64,000 bases of DNA from Conchocele bisecta (taxonomy: Eukaryota; Mollusca; Bivalvia; Lucinida; Thyasiridae). The notes beneath the pieces were generated by a model. It did not search any database and was not told the origin of the DNA. It saw nothing but the letters and a program-made list of their open reading frames with translations. Of the stretch, positions 46,622-56,639 are shown in pieces. The stretch's first letter is position 1, and each line of letters begins with the position of its first letter. A program made the position numbers and the translations under genes. Location: assembly GCA_029237695.1 (NCBI GenBank), contig JAQRGA010000402.1:1-64000 (forward strand). Reading direction: 5' to 3'.

Positions 46622-47184
46622 GTCTGTTTCACGAAATCTGCCCAAATTTTAGGGCCATATAAACAATTCAAAAACAATATTTTTTTCGATAATATTAAAT
46701 TAAAGGAAAATTTAAGAATGAGCCTTCTTTTTATTTAGTGAAATTTGGTCAAATATTGATTTTATTGCGAAAAATTGATTTGTCTATGGGAATTTAACAT
46801 GAGGGAAAAAGTGGTAAGGAAGTGTGGGAGGAGTTAAAAAACGAAAAAATTTGGAAATTGACTCCGAAACCTGGCTAGATAGCTTGGATATGATCTAACT
46901 AAGAAAACAAAAGTTAATTAAATTTTAAAAATCGGTCCAGTATTTCTAAAATTCAAAAATTTCCCCATGTTAAATCCCCATAGACATCTTCACTCCGTGA
47001 AGATGTCTATGGGGATTTAACATGGGGAAATTGTTTTTTCGCAATAAAATCAATATTTGACCAAATTTCACGAAATAAAAAGGCTCATTTTTAATTTTTC
47101 CTTTAATTTAATATTATCAAAAGAAATCTTCTTTTTGAATTGTTTATATAGCCGTAAAATTTGGGCAGCTTTCGTGAAACAGAC
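46622..47184. mobile_element. TTTCACGAAA palindromic MITE, complete
   Basis: GTCTGTTTCACGAAATCTGC at the left and GCTTTCGTGAAACAGAC at the right. Nearly the entire element is self-complementary (for example CAAATATTGATTTTATTGCG against CGCAATAAAATCAATATTTG). At the centre are two perfect 34-bp arms (46960-46993 and 46997-47030) with a 3-base loop. Confidence 0.85.
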
Positions 47185-47194
47185 AGTGGAAAAG

Positions 47195-47470
47195 GTGAGC
47201 AGGGGCTCACTTATACCCCCGGCCACCACCTGGACCCACAAATAAAATCTTTAAAGCAAATATATAAAAAACGTTTCACACAAGTAATTTGACCTTGACC
47301 TTGGACATGAGTGTGGTATCGAATGAAAATATGGATGATGATAAGGAAGTATATGAAGTTTAAAGTCAATCTGTTAGAGATAATGGCTACCTAAAATCTT
47401 TAACGCGGACGGACGGATGGACGGAATTATGAAAACTATATAGCCCTCGACATACTTTGTATGCCGGGCT
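47195..47470. repeat. GTGAGCAG...GGACGGACGG dispersed element
   Basis: GGTGAGCAGGGGCTCACTTA at the left; ACTTTGTATGCCGGGC at the right, preceded by GACGGACGGATGGACGG and AATTATGAAAACTATA. Same family as 14281-14695. Confidence 0.65.
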
Positions 47471-47914
47471 ATAATTATACATACATATACATGTATTGTA
47501 TGAAAAGTTTACCTGATAAACAGAATAACATGTTAGTGTCTTTAGAAACTAATTATATCAGTCATGGCTGGGAAACGGTAGCAATTTCAAGGCTGTCCTC
47601 GGAATTCCTACATGTTTCATAGCTTCATTTGACAAACCTGATATCCAGAGTCACAAGCCTGGCGTCTTCAGTGTTAGCATTGGCCGAGTTTGGCAGGTTG
47701 TTATCACATTGCTTAGTTTAAACGAAGTATAAATTAAGCAACGTGAAGTCAAACTGGCAAACTGCGCCCATTATAATGTTAATGGTGCCCTGGGGTATTA
47801 TAAACGAAGTTACCAGTGGTTTTCCAAGCTAGTTAATACATGAAACTATGTGTCAGTCGATTCTGTCGAATTTTGACCCGACTTTATATTTTAACGCTCC
47901 TGAGTCCCACCTGG

Positions 47915-48141
47915 GGCCCGTTTCACTAAACTTTGTATGACTAAAATGTTCAAATTTATGATAGTCCCGTAATTTCAATGGATGGATTTACATTTATTGA
48001 ACATGCAGCCTATGCTCAATAAATGTAAATCCAATAATTATTTACAAGAAAAGTGTTAATGTGAAATTTACAGACTATCATAATTTTAGTCTATCAAGAC
48101 TATCAAGATTTTAGTCATATGGGAGTTTAGTAAAACGGCCC
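47915..48141. mobile_element. GGGGCCCGTTTCAC MITE
   Basis: Left GGCCCGTTTCACTAAAC, right GTTTAGTAAAACGGCCC, with CCTGG on both sides (47910-47914 and 48142-48146) as a possible target duplication. The centre is an inverted repeat around ATTGAACATGCAGCCTATGC. The terminal sequence is the same as that of the Harbinger-type element at 11424-13728. Confidence 0.75.
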
Positions 48142-48505
48142 CCTGGTCTCTGGAAGCTCTCTACACGAACACCATAGTTTTACAATCGTAGCAGCCAATT
48201 GATCGTCTAGTGAATTTGTTCGAAACTAGCACCGGGTTGGCACCCGTGTCCAGACAATCATACAGTGCCCAAAAGGCAACCCTCAGCCTGGGTCTGACCT
48301 TCTAACCAGCCAAATTGAGTGTATAGCATTGAGCGAGGACTTTGTACACTGCCAGCCATCGCAACTAGATTACGTTATATATCAAATACATGGTATTTAC
48401 CAGCACAAACCAGATTGAACTGGCTTGTGCTGAGATACGATGTCAAAATATTTATATGCACTTGCTAGCACCCAATAGAGCGGGCTATGTTACAATATAC
48501 CGTAC

Positions 48506-48615
48506 CTGCATCAATGATTCTAGCACACCGACAGCAGGCCGTGTGACCAGTTCATCCCACCTAGACACGTCAGTCCCGTTCAGGGCGTACATCGGTAACA
48601 CATTGGAACTCGGCC
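48506..48615 (-). CDS. TRIT1: TRIT1 internal exon
   Basis: Acceptor ATTTACAG|GGCCGA, donor ATGCAG|GTACGG; 110 bp, phase 1 in and phase 0 out. Encodes PSSNVLPMYALNGTDVSRWD followed by ELV and RPAVGVLESLMQ. The pattern PMYALNGTDVSRWDE corresponds to PPVYGLEVSDVSKWEE in vertebrate TRIT1, between the catalytic part and the zinc finger. Confidence 0.8.
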
Positions 48616-48629
48616 CTGTAAATTATATG

Positions 48630-48772
48630 TGGCTGTGACTGGAGAAATACGGCTTATGAGATTTTTAGCCAGTTTAAATTCTGATCAAATAGCAAACTCC
48701 TGTAGCCTGGTAAAGATATATGTTGCTTGGTAGAAACATGACAGGGGTTTCATCGATGGAGTGGAGAACAGT
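48630..48772 (+). repeat. GGAGAAATGGGG-family MITE, left half
   Basis: TGTGGCTGTGACTGGAGAAA lies only ~15 bp upstream of the acceptor of the 48506-48615 exon, so the intron end is partly formed by this repeat. Confidence 0.65.
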
Positions 48773-48979
48773 GAATGGGTTTAGCGTGCCAGCAACAGTC
48801 AAGGTCATATAGAGATGAGATCACAGTTTAAAGTCTCATCCAACAGACCAGTGGCATGGAAATACTATGTAAGTATTTTTCACGTCTAGGGCGAGGAATG
48901 AACCTCCGGTATTGAAGTCCAATGCCATATCCCCTAGGCCACGGACCATCACTAACAAATGGGGGAATTTTAATCACAA

Positions 48980-49160
48980 TATATGTGGCTGTGGGTAGCT
49001 CCTGATTAAGTAGCACAGCTCTGTAGCCTAATAACAATCGCTTTTGCTTGTTAAAAGCATGATGGGCGTTTCATTGATGGAATTGTGAACAGTGCAGATC
49101 CTGCAGAGACTGCGGATTCACAGGCTGATCTGGATCTACATTGGTTACAAAGCCCACTAG
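48980..49160. repeat. GGAGAAATGGGG-family MITE, split copy
   Basis: ATATGTGGCTGTGGGTAGCT to ACATTGGTTACAAAGCCCA; its right terminus CATTTCTCCAGTCACAGCC appears at 50456, beyond the tandem-core element. That suggests the latter was inserted into it. Confidence 0.55.
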
Positions 49161-50450
49161 AAATGTGGCCTGTCGGCACACGAATGCCCCCGCTGGCAGC
49201 CAAAGAAAACCCGAGTACGGACGGACACCGGTAACACTATATGCCCCACTCACCATTCGGTTGCGGGGGCATAATAAGCCATTGACCCGAGTGTTTGTGA
49301 CCTTGACCCTGGGCTTAGCGGGAGCGGGACGAATGTGGATTTGTCACAGGGTGGCAGAGGACTATTGGAGCAATGTGTGTGTGAAATGTGAAGCAGATCG
49401 GGCAAGGATACAGAAAATAAATTATGGTATATTTTTACCCAGCGTTAAGGTTTCGAACGCACCAAGCCTGTGACCTTGACATGGGCTTAGCGGGGGCGGC
49501 ACGAATGTGGATTTGTCACAGGGTGGCAGAGGACCATTGGAGCAATGCATGTGTGAAATGTGAAGCAGATCCGAGGAAGGAAACATAAATTATAAGGCAT
49601 TTACCCAGCGTTAAGGTTTCGAACGCACCAAGTCTGTGACCTTGACCCTGGGCTTAGCGGGGGTGGAACGAATGTGGATTTGTCACACGGTGGCAGAGGA
49701 CCATTGGAGCAATGCGGGTGTGAAATGTGAAGCAGATCCGAGCAAGTGAACAGAAATTATAAGATTTTGAACGCACCAAGTCTGTGACCTTGACTATGGG
49801 CTTAGCAGGGGCAGGACAAATGTGGATTTGTCACAGGGTGGCAGAGGACCATTGGAGCAATGCGTGTGTGAAATGTGAAGCAGATCCGAGCAAGGAAACA
49901 GAAATTATAAGGCATTTATCCAGCGTTAAGGTTTCGAACGCACCAAGTCTGTGACCTTGACCATGGGCTTAGCGGGGGCGGGACGAATGTGGATTTGTCA
50001 CAGGGTGGCAGAGGACCATTGGAGCAATGCGTGTGTGAAATGTGAAGCAGATCCGAGCAAGGAAACAGAAATTATAAGGCATTTACCCAGCGTTAAGGTT
50101 TCGAACGCACCAAGTCTGTGACCTTGACCATGGGATTTGTCACAGGGTGGCAGAGGACCATTGGAACAATGCGTGTGTGAAATGTGAAGCAGATCCGAGC
50201 AAGGAAACAGAAATTATAAGCCATGGGCTTAGCGGGGGCGGGACGAATGTGGATTTGTCAGAGGACGGTAGAGGACCATTGGAGCAATGCGTGTGTGAAA
50301 TGTGAAGCAGATCCGAGAAAGGAAACATAAATTATAAGCCATTTACCCAACGTTAAGGTTTCGGGACGTACGTACGTATGTATGTACGTACGTACGGATG
50401 CCGGTAACACTATATGCCCCCCTCACCATTCGGTGGCGGGGGCATAATAA
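49161..50450. repeat. Pearl-like element with a 167-bp tandem core
   Basis: Core units start GTGACCTTGACC at 49297, 49470, 49636, 49784, 49951 and 50118 and contain GGTGGCAGAGGACCATTGGA. A ~55-bp block (GGTAACACTATATGCCCC ... CATTCGGT ... GCGGGGGCATAATAAGCC) occurs at both ends in the same orientation; it can fold as a hairpin. Confidence 0.75.
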
Positions 50451-50479
50451 GCCACATTTCTCCAGTCACAGCCACTTAT

Positions 50480-50690
50480 TGGGTTTATCAGATTTGTGTA
50501 GCTTCTAATCAAATAGCACACTCATGTAGCCTAATAACAATTTATTTTGCTTGTTAGGAGCAGGACAGGTGTTTCATTGATGGAATGGCAAACAGTGTAG
50601 ATCCTGATCAGACTGTGCAGAGGCACATGCTGATCTGGATCTACACTGGTCGAAATCCATAAGTCCCATTTCTCCAGTCACAGCCAGGTA
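50480..50690. repeat. GGAGAAATGGGG-family MITE
   Basis: TTTGTGTAGCTTCTAATCAA, GTTTCATTGATGGAATGGC, TGATCTGGATCTACACTGG and CCCATTTCTCCAGTCACAGC in order. Confidence 0.65.
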
Positions 50691-50751
50691 TATGGGCAAA
50701 GCTGGGTGTTTGAGAAGTGACACATGGGGATACTGGGGGCAGATAACTCAC

Positions 50752-50829
50752 GTTTGACAAGGCGATTCCTGATACAGTGCACCTGTCGCCGGGCGTATGT
50801 CTTGGTGACTAGCTTCAGCTCATATGTAC
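50752..50829 (-). CDS. TRIT1: TRIT1 internal exon
   Basis: Acceptor TTCCTACAG|GTACAT, donor GTCAAAC|GTGAGT; 78 bp, phase 1 to phase 1. Encodes TYELKLVTKTYARRQ and IRNRLVK, matching the conserved ALKLVTKRYARRQ...NRF segment of tRNA dimethylallyltransferases. The Arg-rich YARRQ motif is conserved down to bacterial MiaA. Confidence 0.88.
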
Positions 50830-50854
50830 CTGTAGGAATTCACTGATTAAATCA

Positions 50855-51170
50855 TTGATCGTTTTTTTGTTGATTTGGTGGTTGGTTTGTTTATTGGCTG
50901 GTTGGTTGGTTTGTTGATTGGATTATTAGTTTGTTTGTAGATTGGAAATGGTTGGTTGGTCGATTGATTGATTGATTGGTTGGGTGGACAGGTCGTCGAT
51001 TTGTTGGTTGGTAAATTAGTTGCGTTTATTGATTTATTGGTTGATATGATTGATAATTCTTGATACACGTGACTAGCTTCAGCTCGTGCGTCATTGAAGT
51101 CGACAATGGAATGGTTGGTTGATTCGCTGGTTGAGTGGACAGGTGGTTGATTGATTGTTGATCGATTGAT
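50855..51170. repeat. TTGG/TTGA tetranucleotide-rich stretch
   Basis: Degenerate (TTGATTGG)n/(TTGG)n on the plus strand in a TRIT1 intron. Confidence 0.8.
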
Positions 51171-51235
51171 TGGTGTAACTTAAACAAATTCAATGTTTTG
51201 TCATACTGACACTTTACAATTCTTGTATTTTATAA

Positions 51236-52080
51236 TTGGACCGACACTTTATTATTCCCGCCTTAATTAATTGGAGTGACACTATACGATTCCCACCTTA
51301 ATTGAACCAACACTTTACGATTCCCGCCTTAATTGAACCAACACTTTACGATTCCCGCCTTAATTGAACCGACACTTTACGATTCCCACCTTAATTGAAC
51401 CAACACTTTACGATTCCCGCCTTAATTGAACCGACACTTTACGATTCCCACCTTAATTGAACCGACACTTTACGATTCCCGCCTTAATTGAACCGACACT
51501 TTACGATTCCCGCCTTAATTGAACCGACACTTTACGATTCCCGCCTTAATTGAACCGACACTTTACGATTCCCGCCTTAATTGAACCGACACTTTACGAT
51601 TCCCACCTTAATTGAACCGACACTTTACGATTCCCACCTTAATTGAACCGACACTTTACGATTCCCACCTTAATTGAACCGACACTTTACGATTCCCACC
51701 TTAATTGAACCGACACTTTACGATTCCCGCCTTAATTGAACCGACACTTTACGATTCCCGCCTTAATTGAACCGACACTTTACGATTCCCGCCTTAATTT
51801 AACCGACACTTTATGATTCCTGCCTCAATTAAACCGACACGTTACGATTCACGCCTTAATTGAACAGACACTTTACGATTATCGCCTTAATTGAACCGAC
51901 ACTTTATGATTCCCACCTTAATTTAACCGACACTTTATGATTCCTGCCTCAATTAAACCGACACGTTACGATTCACGCCTTAATTGAACAGACACTTTAC
52001 GATTATCGCCTTAATTGAAACGACACTTAACGATTCCCGGCTTAATTGAGCGGACACTTTACGATTCCCGCCTCAATAGA
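51236..52080. repeat. 31-bp minisatellite array, about 27 units
   Basis: The unit includes ACGATTCCCGCCTTAATTG and ends in ACACTTT. Units alternate between CCCGCC and CCCACC variants; some larger blocks are repeated (for example 51795-51850 and 51925-51980). Lies in the intron after the TRIT1 exon at 52456. Confidence 0.92.
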
Positions 52081-52085
52081 ACTAC

Positions 52086-52164
52086 CTTTCTGCAAAAGTT
52101 TCCTCCCCTTGCCGTGTGTCACTCCACCACCGGGAGAAGGAGATAATCGTGGAATGCCCATGCT
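52086..52164 (-). pseudogene. Duplicated 3' end of a TRIT1 exon with its donor
   Basis: About 79 bp resemble the 3' part of the 52456-52574 exon (TTCCACGATTATCT ... GGGGAGGAAACT.TTGCAGAAAG|GTAGTTC), with a retained GT donor at 52084-52085. The copy has point changes and a frame change, so it cannot add sensible protein. It separates the two blocks of the 31-bp array. Confidence 0.75.
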
Positions 52165-52252
52165 GCGGAATCCTTGGCTCAAAAGTTAGTGCCAAACCCT
52201 GATCCACATTGTTTTTCTAAGAAACGTGATAATTTTTTATAACCATACATAC

Positions 52253-52455
52253 GACATTAATTGAACCGACAATTTACGATTCACGCCTTAATTGAACCAA
52301 CACTTTACGATTCCCACCTTAATTGAACCGATACTTTACGATTCCCGCCATAATTAAACCGACACGTTACGATTCACGCCTTAATTGAACCGACACTTTA
52401 CGATTCCCACCTTAATTGAACCGATACTTTACGATTCCCGCCTTAATTGAACTAC
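52253..52455. repeat. 31-bp minisatellite array, second block
   Basis: About 6.5 further units of the same repeat, directly abutting the donor of the TRIT1 exon. The first intron bases after the donor already belong to the repeat. Confidence 0.9.
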
Positions 52456-52574
52456 CTTTCTGCAATAGTTTCCTCCCCTTGTCCGTGTCTCGCTCCGCCT
52501 CCAGGAGAACGAGATAATCGTGGAACTCCTTGAAGCTGATACTTTGGAAAATGCCGCGTGTGTAGTCCCCTTCT
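52456..52574 (-). CDS. TRIT1: TRIT1 exon with GIFQSI motif, most upstream one seen
   Basis: Encodes GDYTRGIFQSISFKEFHDYL, then VLLEAERD and GRKLLQKG, matching the highly conserved GIFQSIGFKEFHEYL segment of eukaryotic TRIT1. Donor GCAGAAAG|GTAGTT at 52455, phase 1. The acceptor is uncertain because the polypyrimidine/AG region is a 17-bp repeat (52571-52636) offering four similar ATTACAG|AGAAG sites; I took the nearest. The N-terminal exons with the P-loop and active site, expected at higher coordinates, are not found in the window: NUP155 sequence starts 2 kb away. Confidence 0.85.
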
Positions 52575-52636
52575 CTGTAATGTCTGCTTCTCTGTAATGT
52601 CCACTTCTCTGTAATGTCCGCTTCTCTGTAATGGTT
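52571..52636. repeat. 17-bp repeat forming tandem splice acceptors
   Basis: TTCTCTGTAATGTCCGC and variants, four times. On the minus strand each unit presents ATTACAG just upstream of AGAAG, so the TRIT1 exon has up to four candidate acceptors 17 bp apart; three of the extensions would shift the frame. Confidence 0.8.
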
Positions 52637-53039
52637 GATAGAGAATACCAGGCGAGTGTCTTTTGATATCAAGTTGATCAGACAAGGTTAGGAAACGCCA
52701 GGTGAGCCTCAGAATTTCTACAGTTTCCGAGACGAGTCTGATAAAGTTGATATGAAATGACAGTAACGTACATGGAAGTTAAGTCGTCATATCCTGAAGT
52801 CATCATACGTGTTTCTCGTGGGATTCTCACAATTGTACTTGATTTGTACATGAAAGGAGAACTGTCTGGAGGTGATGCATGCATTTATTTACGTTATTGC
52901 TTTTAAATGTATATGATACACCAATGCATTGTGAAATTATTCACAAATATATAACATACATGAAAATCACCACTCGCTGCTTGTTGGGCGAGCAATATTT
53001 TATTTTGCAGTGTAGTTGGGCGAAGTAGAATTTCTTATA

Positions 53040-53700
53040 GACCAGATGGCCGCGGCCTTCATGTCGAGCCCGCCGAGGCATTTGATGGTCTCAAAGTGTA
53101 TTTATTTGAAGTTTGAATTAAGGGCTGTGGAGATATAAGGTATGTAAATGCTTAGAATGAAAATATGGATTATTTTAAGTAAATCGGAGATTGGTATATA
53201 AAGGTATGGAGATATAAGGTATGTAAAAACTTCACAAATTTCAAAGTCATTTGACCTTGACCTTGCGCATATGGACCACATAGGCAGGCTATGGAATGAT
53301 AATATGGATGATGAAAAGGAAGTATTGGAAGTTGGAAGTAAATTGGAGTAACAATTGTGGATATATAAGGTATGTAAAAACTTTAACGCAGATTTTATAA
53401 TAACGCAAACTTCTAAGTCATTTGGCCTTGACCTTGGGGCCTCATGAGTGAGACACAGAATGAATATATGAATGATGCCCAATAAGCATACAAAGTTTCA
53501 AGCAAATCTGACTGAAGGTTAGATAGATAGTAGGTATCTTAAAACTTTAACGCAAATTTTGACAAAAATTTAACGCAAAAAGTCATTTGACCCTTGACCT
53601 TGGGGCACCGGGGCTGCATGAGTGGGACACAGAATGAATATATGGATGATGACCAATAAGCATACAAAGGCTATCTTCATGATACTTTTTAATTATTTAT
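53040..53700. repeat. GACCTTGACC dispersed element, copy 1
   Basis: TCGAGCCCGCCGAGGCATTT, GAATTAAGGGCTGTGG and repeated TCATTTGACCTTGACCTTG / GAATATATGGATGATG blocks in the same order as 60385-61110. Accounts for the open frame at 53102-53482. Confidence 0.75.
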
Positions 53701-53968
53701 GCTAATTAAATGCGTCACCGAAATTAGAAGTATTATAATTGCACATCAAAAAATAATTACAGAGAATAAATAGTAATGTCCATTAACATTTTAGAGAAAA
53801 ACGGTTATTGCCCCTGATATAAGTGTGGAAATTTACACGATACAAAATGTATAATAATGCCAATCAATATGTGGGGCAATGGTGAATGAATGTTATTTTG
53901 CCAGAAAATGTCTCAGATGATGTCTCCGATGTAGAGAACAGTTTGTGCCTACTGAGTGGGCATGTACA
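53680..53968. repeat. TTAA-family MITE, right part only
   Basis: TTAATTATTTATGCTAATTA, CGTCACC and, at the end, TGCCTACTGAGTGGGCATG; the last bases with TTAA are lost. Confidence 0.65.
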
Positions 53969-54273
53969 GCCATTTTGGCTGTGATAATGCAATAAATTGC
54001 ATACTTTTAATCATCAAATATATGTTGTTAGTTCTATATGAAATAATGCTTTTTGGGAAAGAAATGATTACTCCCTCAAAGTATACTTTGCTAGATAAGT
54101 ATGCTTAGCAATTTTGGTGAAATCGGCTACTGCAGAATGAGAAGTTGATGGTTAATATTTCAATATCACACTTGAATATGATTTATAATTTGAAACAAGC
54201 AATGTGAAGTGAAACGGACAAACTGTACCAATCCTACACTGATGATGTCACGCAAGAAGTTCTAGGGGTAACC

Positions 54274-54510
54274 CGGGGCCCGTTTCACTAAACTTTGTAC
54301 CACTAAAATGTTCGTAAGTGCAAATTTAGGATCGTCGAGAAATTTCATTGATGGATTTACATTTATTGAGCATAGGCTGCAGCCTATGCTCAATAAATGT
54401 AAATCCAATAATTGTTTACAAGAAACCATTGTTAATGTGAAATGTACAGACTATCATACTGTTTCACTTACGAACATTTGAGTCGTACAAAGTTTAGTGA
54501 AACGGCCCCC
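54274..54510. mobile_element. GGGGCCCGTTTCAC MITE with perfect palindromic centre
   Basis: Left GGGGCCCGTTTCACTAAAC, right GTTTAGTGAAACGGCCCC. The centre 54353-54406 is a perfect 54-bp palindrome (arms start GGATTTACATTTATTGAGC). No convincing target duplication. It ends about 40 bp from the NUP155 exon at 54551. Confidence 0.8.
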
Positions 54511-54550
54511 TATGTATAAGACAGGTATATTCCCATACTTACATCTCTAC

Positions 54551-54602
54551 CGGTGATGACCAACTGCTTGAAGGTCAGAGACTTCAGCTGGTTCTGTTGG
54601 TC
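54551..54602 (-). CDS. NUP155: NUP155 isolated exon (alpha-solenoid part)
   Basis: Acceptor TTCCACAG|GACCAA, donor ATCACCG|GTAGAG; 52 bp, phase 0 in and phase 1 out. Encodes DQQNQLKSLTFKQLVIT, matching the [20 protein letters not shown] region of vertebrate NUP155, roughly residue 740 of ~1390. It is more than 400 residues downstream of the last exon seen at 58490, so several exons that should lie between are missing. The exons that should follow are also missing, because TRIT1 begins 2 kb downstream. Confidence 0.75.
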
Positions 54603-54666
54603 CTGTGGAAAACAACGAGTGAAATCTCTCCACATTTTGTTTATGTCTCCACAAAATTTAAATTGA

Positions 54667-54812
54667 TATTAACCTTTCAACACTACAGACCATAAAGCCA
54701 ACATATGCAACCACTGTAGATCCAGATGAGCCGGCTCATAACGAGCATTTGATTAGTCCAGAAATGAGAATGAAATTATCCATGTCAGATATTTAGGGGT
54801 GAAAGGGTTAAT
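54667..54812. repeat. TTTCAACAC-family MITE, shortened
   Basis: TTAACCTTTCAACACTACAG at the left, TTTAGGGGTGAAAGGGTTAA at the right; inner half of the hairpin deleted. Confidence 0.65.
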
Positions 54813-54917
54813 GGTACATTCTGGGCCTCGGCTACATTGGTATGGTAGGACAAATTACATTCTGGGCCTGGGTTACATTGATATGGTAGGAAAAATTACA
54901 TTCTGGGCCTCAGTTAC

Positions 54918-55035
54918 ATTGGTAAGGCCGGGCCAATGGGTTTAGTACTAAATCCCATATATTACCTGTACAAGTCCATGTACATGTTCAAGTACATGTA
55001 CAAATGGGGGGAAATCCCAAAATCAGAACTGAATA
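54918..55035 (+). repeat. Dispersed TTTAACGGCC-family repeat, 3' part
   Basis: AAGGCCGGGCCAATGGGTTT, TGTACAAATGGGGGGAAATC and AATCAGAACTGAATA. Confidence 0.6.
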
Positions 55036-55091
55036 GGAACAAGAGTGCCGATGGTCACAATATACGCCCGTCGAGGCAAGATCAGTTAACA

Positions 55092-56240
55092 TGTATATTG
55101 AATTTGGTCACGATCTGTCAAAATAAATAGGATTCTTCGTCTTGCCATGATAAACATGTATACTGAATTTGGTTACGATCGATGAAGTAGAACTTGAGTT
55201 ATTGCGTGGACAAGGATATAGAGTACGAAAAATAAAAATGGCCATCAAGGGCTGATAAGTAATCGGAAATTTTTCATAATCAATAGGCTTCTTCGTCTTG
55301 CCATGATAAACATGTATACCGAATTTGGTTACGATCGGTGAAGTAGAACTTGAGTTATTGCGTGGACAAGGATACAGAGTACGAAAAATAAAAATGGCCG
55401 CTAAGGGGAGATAAGTAATCTGAAAATTTTCATAATCAATAGGCTTCTTCATCTTGCCATGATAAACATGCTTACCTAATTTGTTTACGATCGGTGAAGT
55501 AGAACTCGAGTTATTGCGTGGACAAGGATACAGAGTACGAAAAATAAAAATGGCCGCTAAGGGGAGATAAGTAATCTTAAAATTTTCATAATCAATAGGC
55601 TTCTTCATCTTGCCATGATAAACATGCTTACCTAATTTGTTTACGATCGGTGAAGTAGAACTCGAGTTATTGCGTGAACAAGGATACATAGTGTGAAAAA
55701 TAAAAATGGCCGCCAAGGGGAGATAAGTAATAGTAAATTTTTGAAAATAAATACACTTCTTCATCTTGTCGTGATAAACATGTATACAGAATTTGGTTAC
55801 GATCAGTGAAGTAGAACTCAAGTTATTACGTGTACAAGGATACAGAGTGCGAAAAAATAAAAATGGCCGCCAAGGGAGATAAGTAACTGGAAATTTTTTA
55901 AAATACATACACTACTTCATCTTGCCGTGATAAACATGTATACCGAATTTGGTTACGATCGGTGAAGTAGAACTTGAGTTATTGAGTGGACAAGGATACA
56001 GAGTGCGAAAAATAAAAAGGCAGCGTGCCGTGATAAACATGTATACCAAATTTGGTTACGAGCGGTGAAGTAGAACTTGAGTTATTGCGTGGACAAGGAT
56101 ACAGAGTGTGAAAAATAAAAATGGCCGCCAAGGGGAGATACGTCATCGGATAAGTCATCGACAAAATCAATAGGCTTCTTCATCTTGCCGCGATAAATAT
56201 GTATACCGAATTTGGTTAAAATCCGTCAAGTAGAACTCTA
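55092..56240. repeat. 156-bp satellite array, about seven units
   Basis: CTTGCCATGATAAACATG recurs at 55141, 55297, 55453, 55609, 55765 and 55921 (exactly 156 bp apart), then in a shortened unit and a last unit at 56184. As 156 is a multiple of three, a minus-strand frame stays open for 266 codons over the array; it is repeat-born and not evidence of a gene. Lies in the gap between NUP155 exons. Confidence 0.92.
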
Positions 56241-56389
56241 GTTATTGCGTGGACAAGCTGTGCCCACCCGCCCGCCGCCCGCACAAGATGAATACATAAT
56301 ACGTCCCGTTTTTTCAAACGGCCGTATAAAAATAGACTAAATGTGCATTTTATCGCCATGGAAGTGTAATAAATAGGATATTCCAATGT

Positions 56390-56536
56390 ACGTCTGATAT
56401 AAAATGTATAATAATGCCAATCAATACGTAGGGTAATGGTGGATGAATGTTTATTTTGTCAGGAAATGTCTCAGATGATGGCTCTGATAATGTATAAAGA
56501 ACAGTTTGTGCCTACTGAGTGGGCATGTACCTTTAA
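56390..56536. repeat. TTAA-family MITE, right part
   Basis: TGTATAATAATGCCAATCAA to CTACTGAGTGGGCATGTACC, ending CTTTAA. Confidence 0.65.
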
Positions 56537-56554
56537 GTCAATTTATTAATAATA

Positions 56555-56618
56555 CAGTGGAAGCTCTCTAAACCGGACACCCTGGTGCCAGGGTGTCCGG
56601 CTTAGCGAGGTTCAACTG
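56555..56618. mobile_element. 64-bp palindromic mini-element flanked by TA
   Basis: CAGTGGAAGCTCTCTAAACC to GGCTTAGCGAGGTTCAACTG is a near-perfect palindrome of the end sequence CTCTCTAAACCGGACACC, with TA on both sides. Single copies of the same end lie at about 56739-56760 and 59318-59338. The pattern (CAGT start, TA target) fits Tc1/mariner-pogo MITEs. Confidence 0.7.
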
Positions 56619-56639
56619 TAATACTGACAGATGACTACT

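Noticed and set aside
47910..48146. CCTGG as a firm target duplication for the MITE
   Set aside because: The terminal repeats are G/C runs, so the border can be shifted; the sister copy at 54274 does not show it.
55108..55908. 266-codon minus-strand frame
   Set aside because: Produced by the 156-bp satellite, whose length is a multiple of three.
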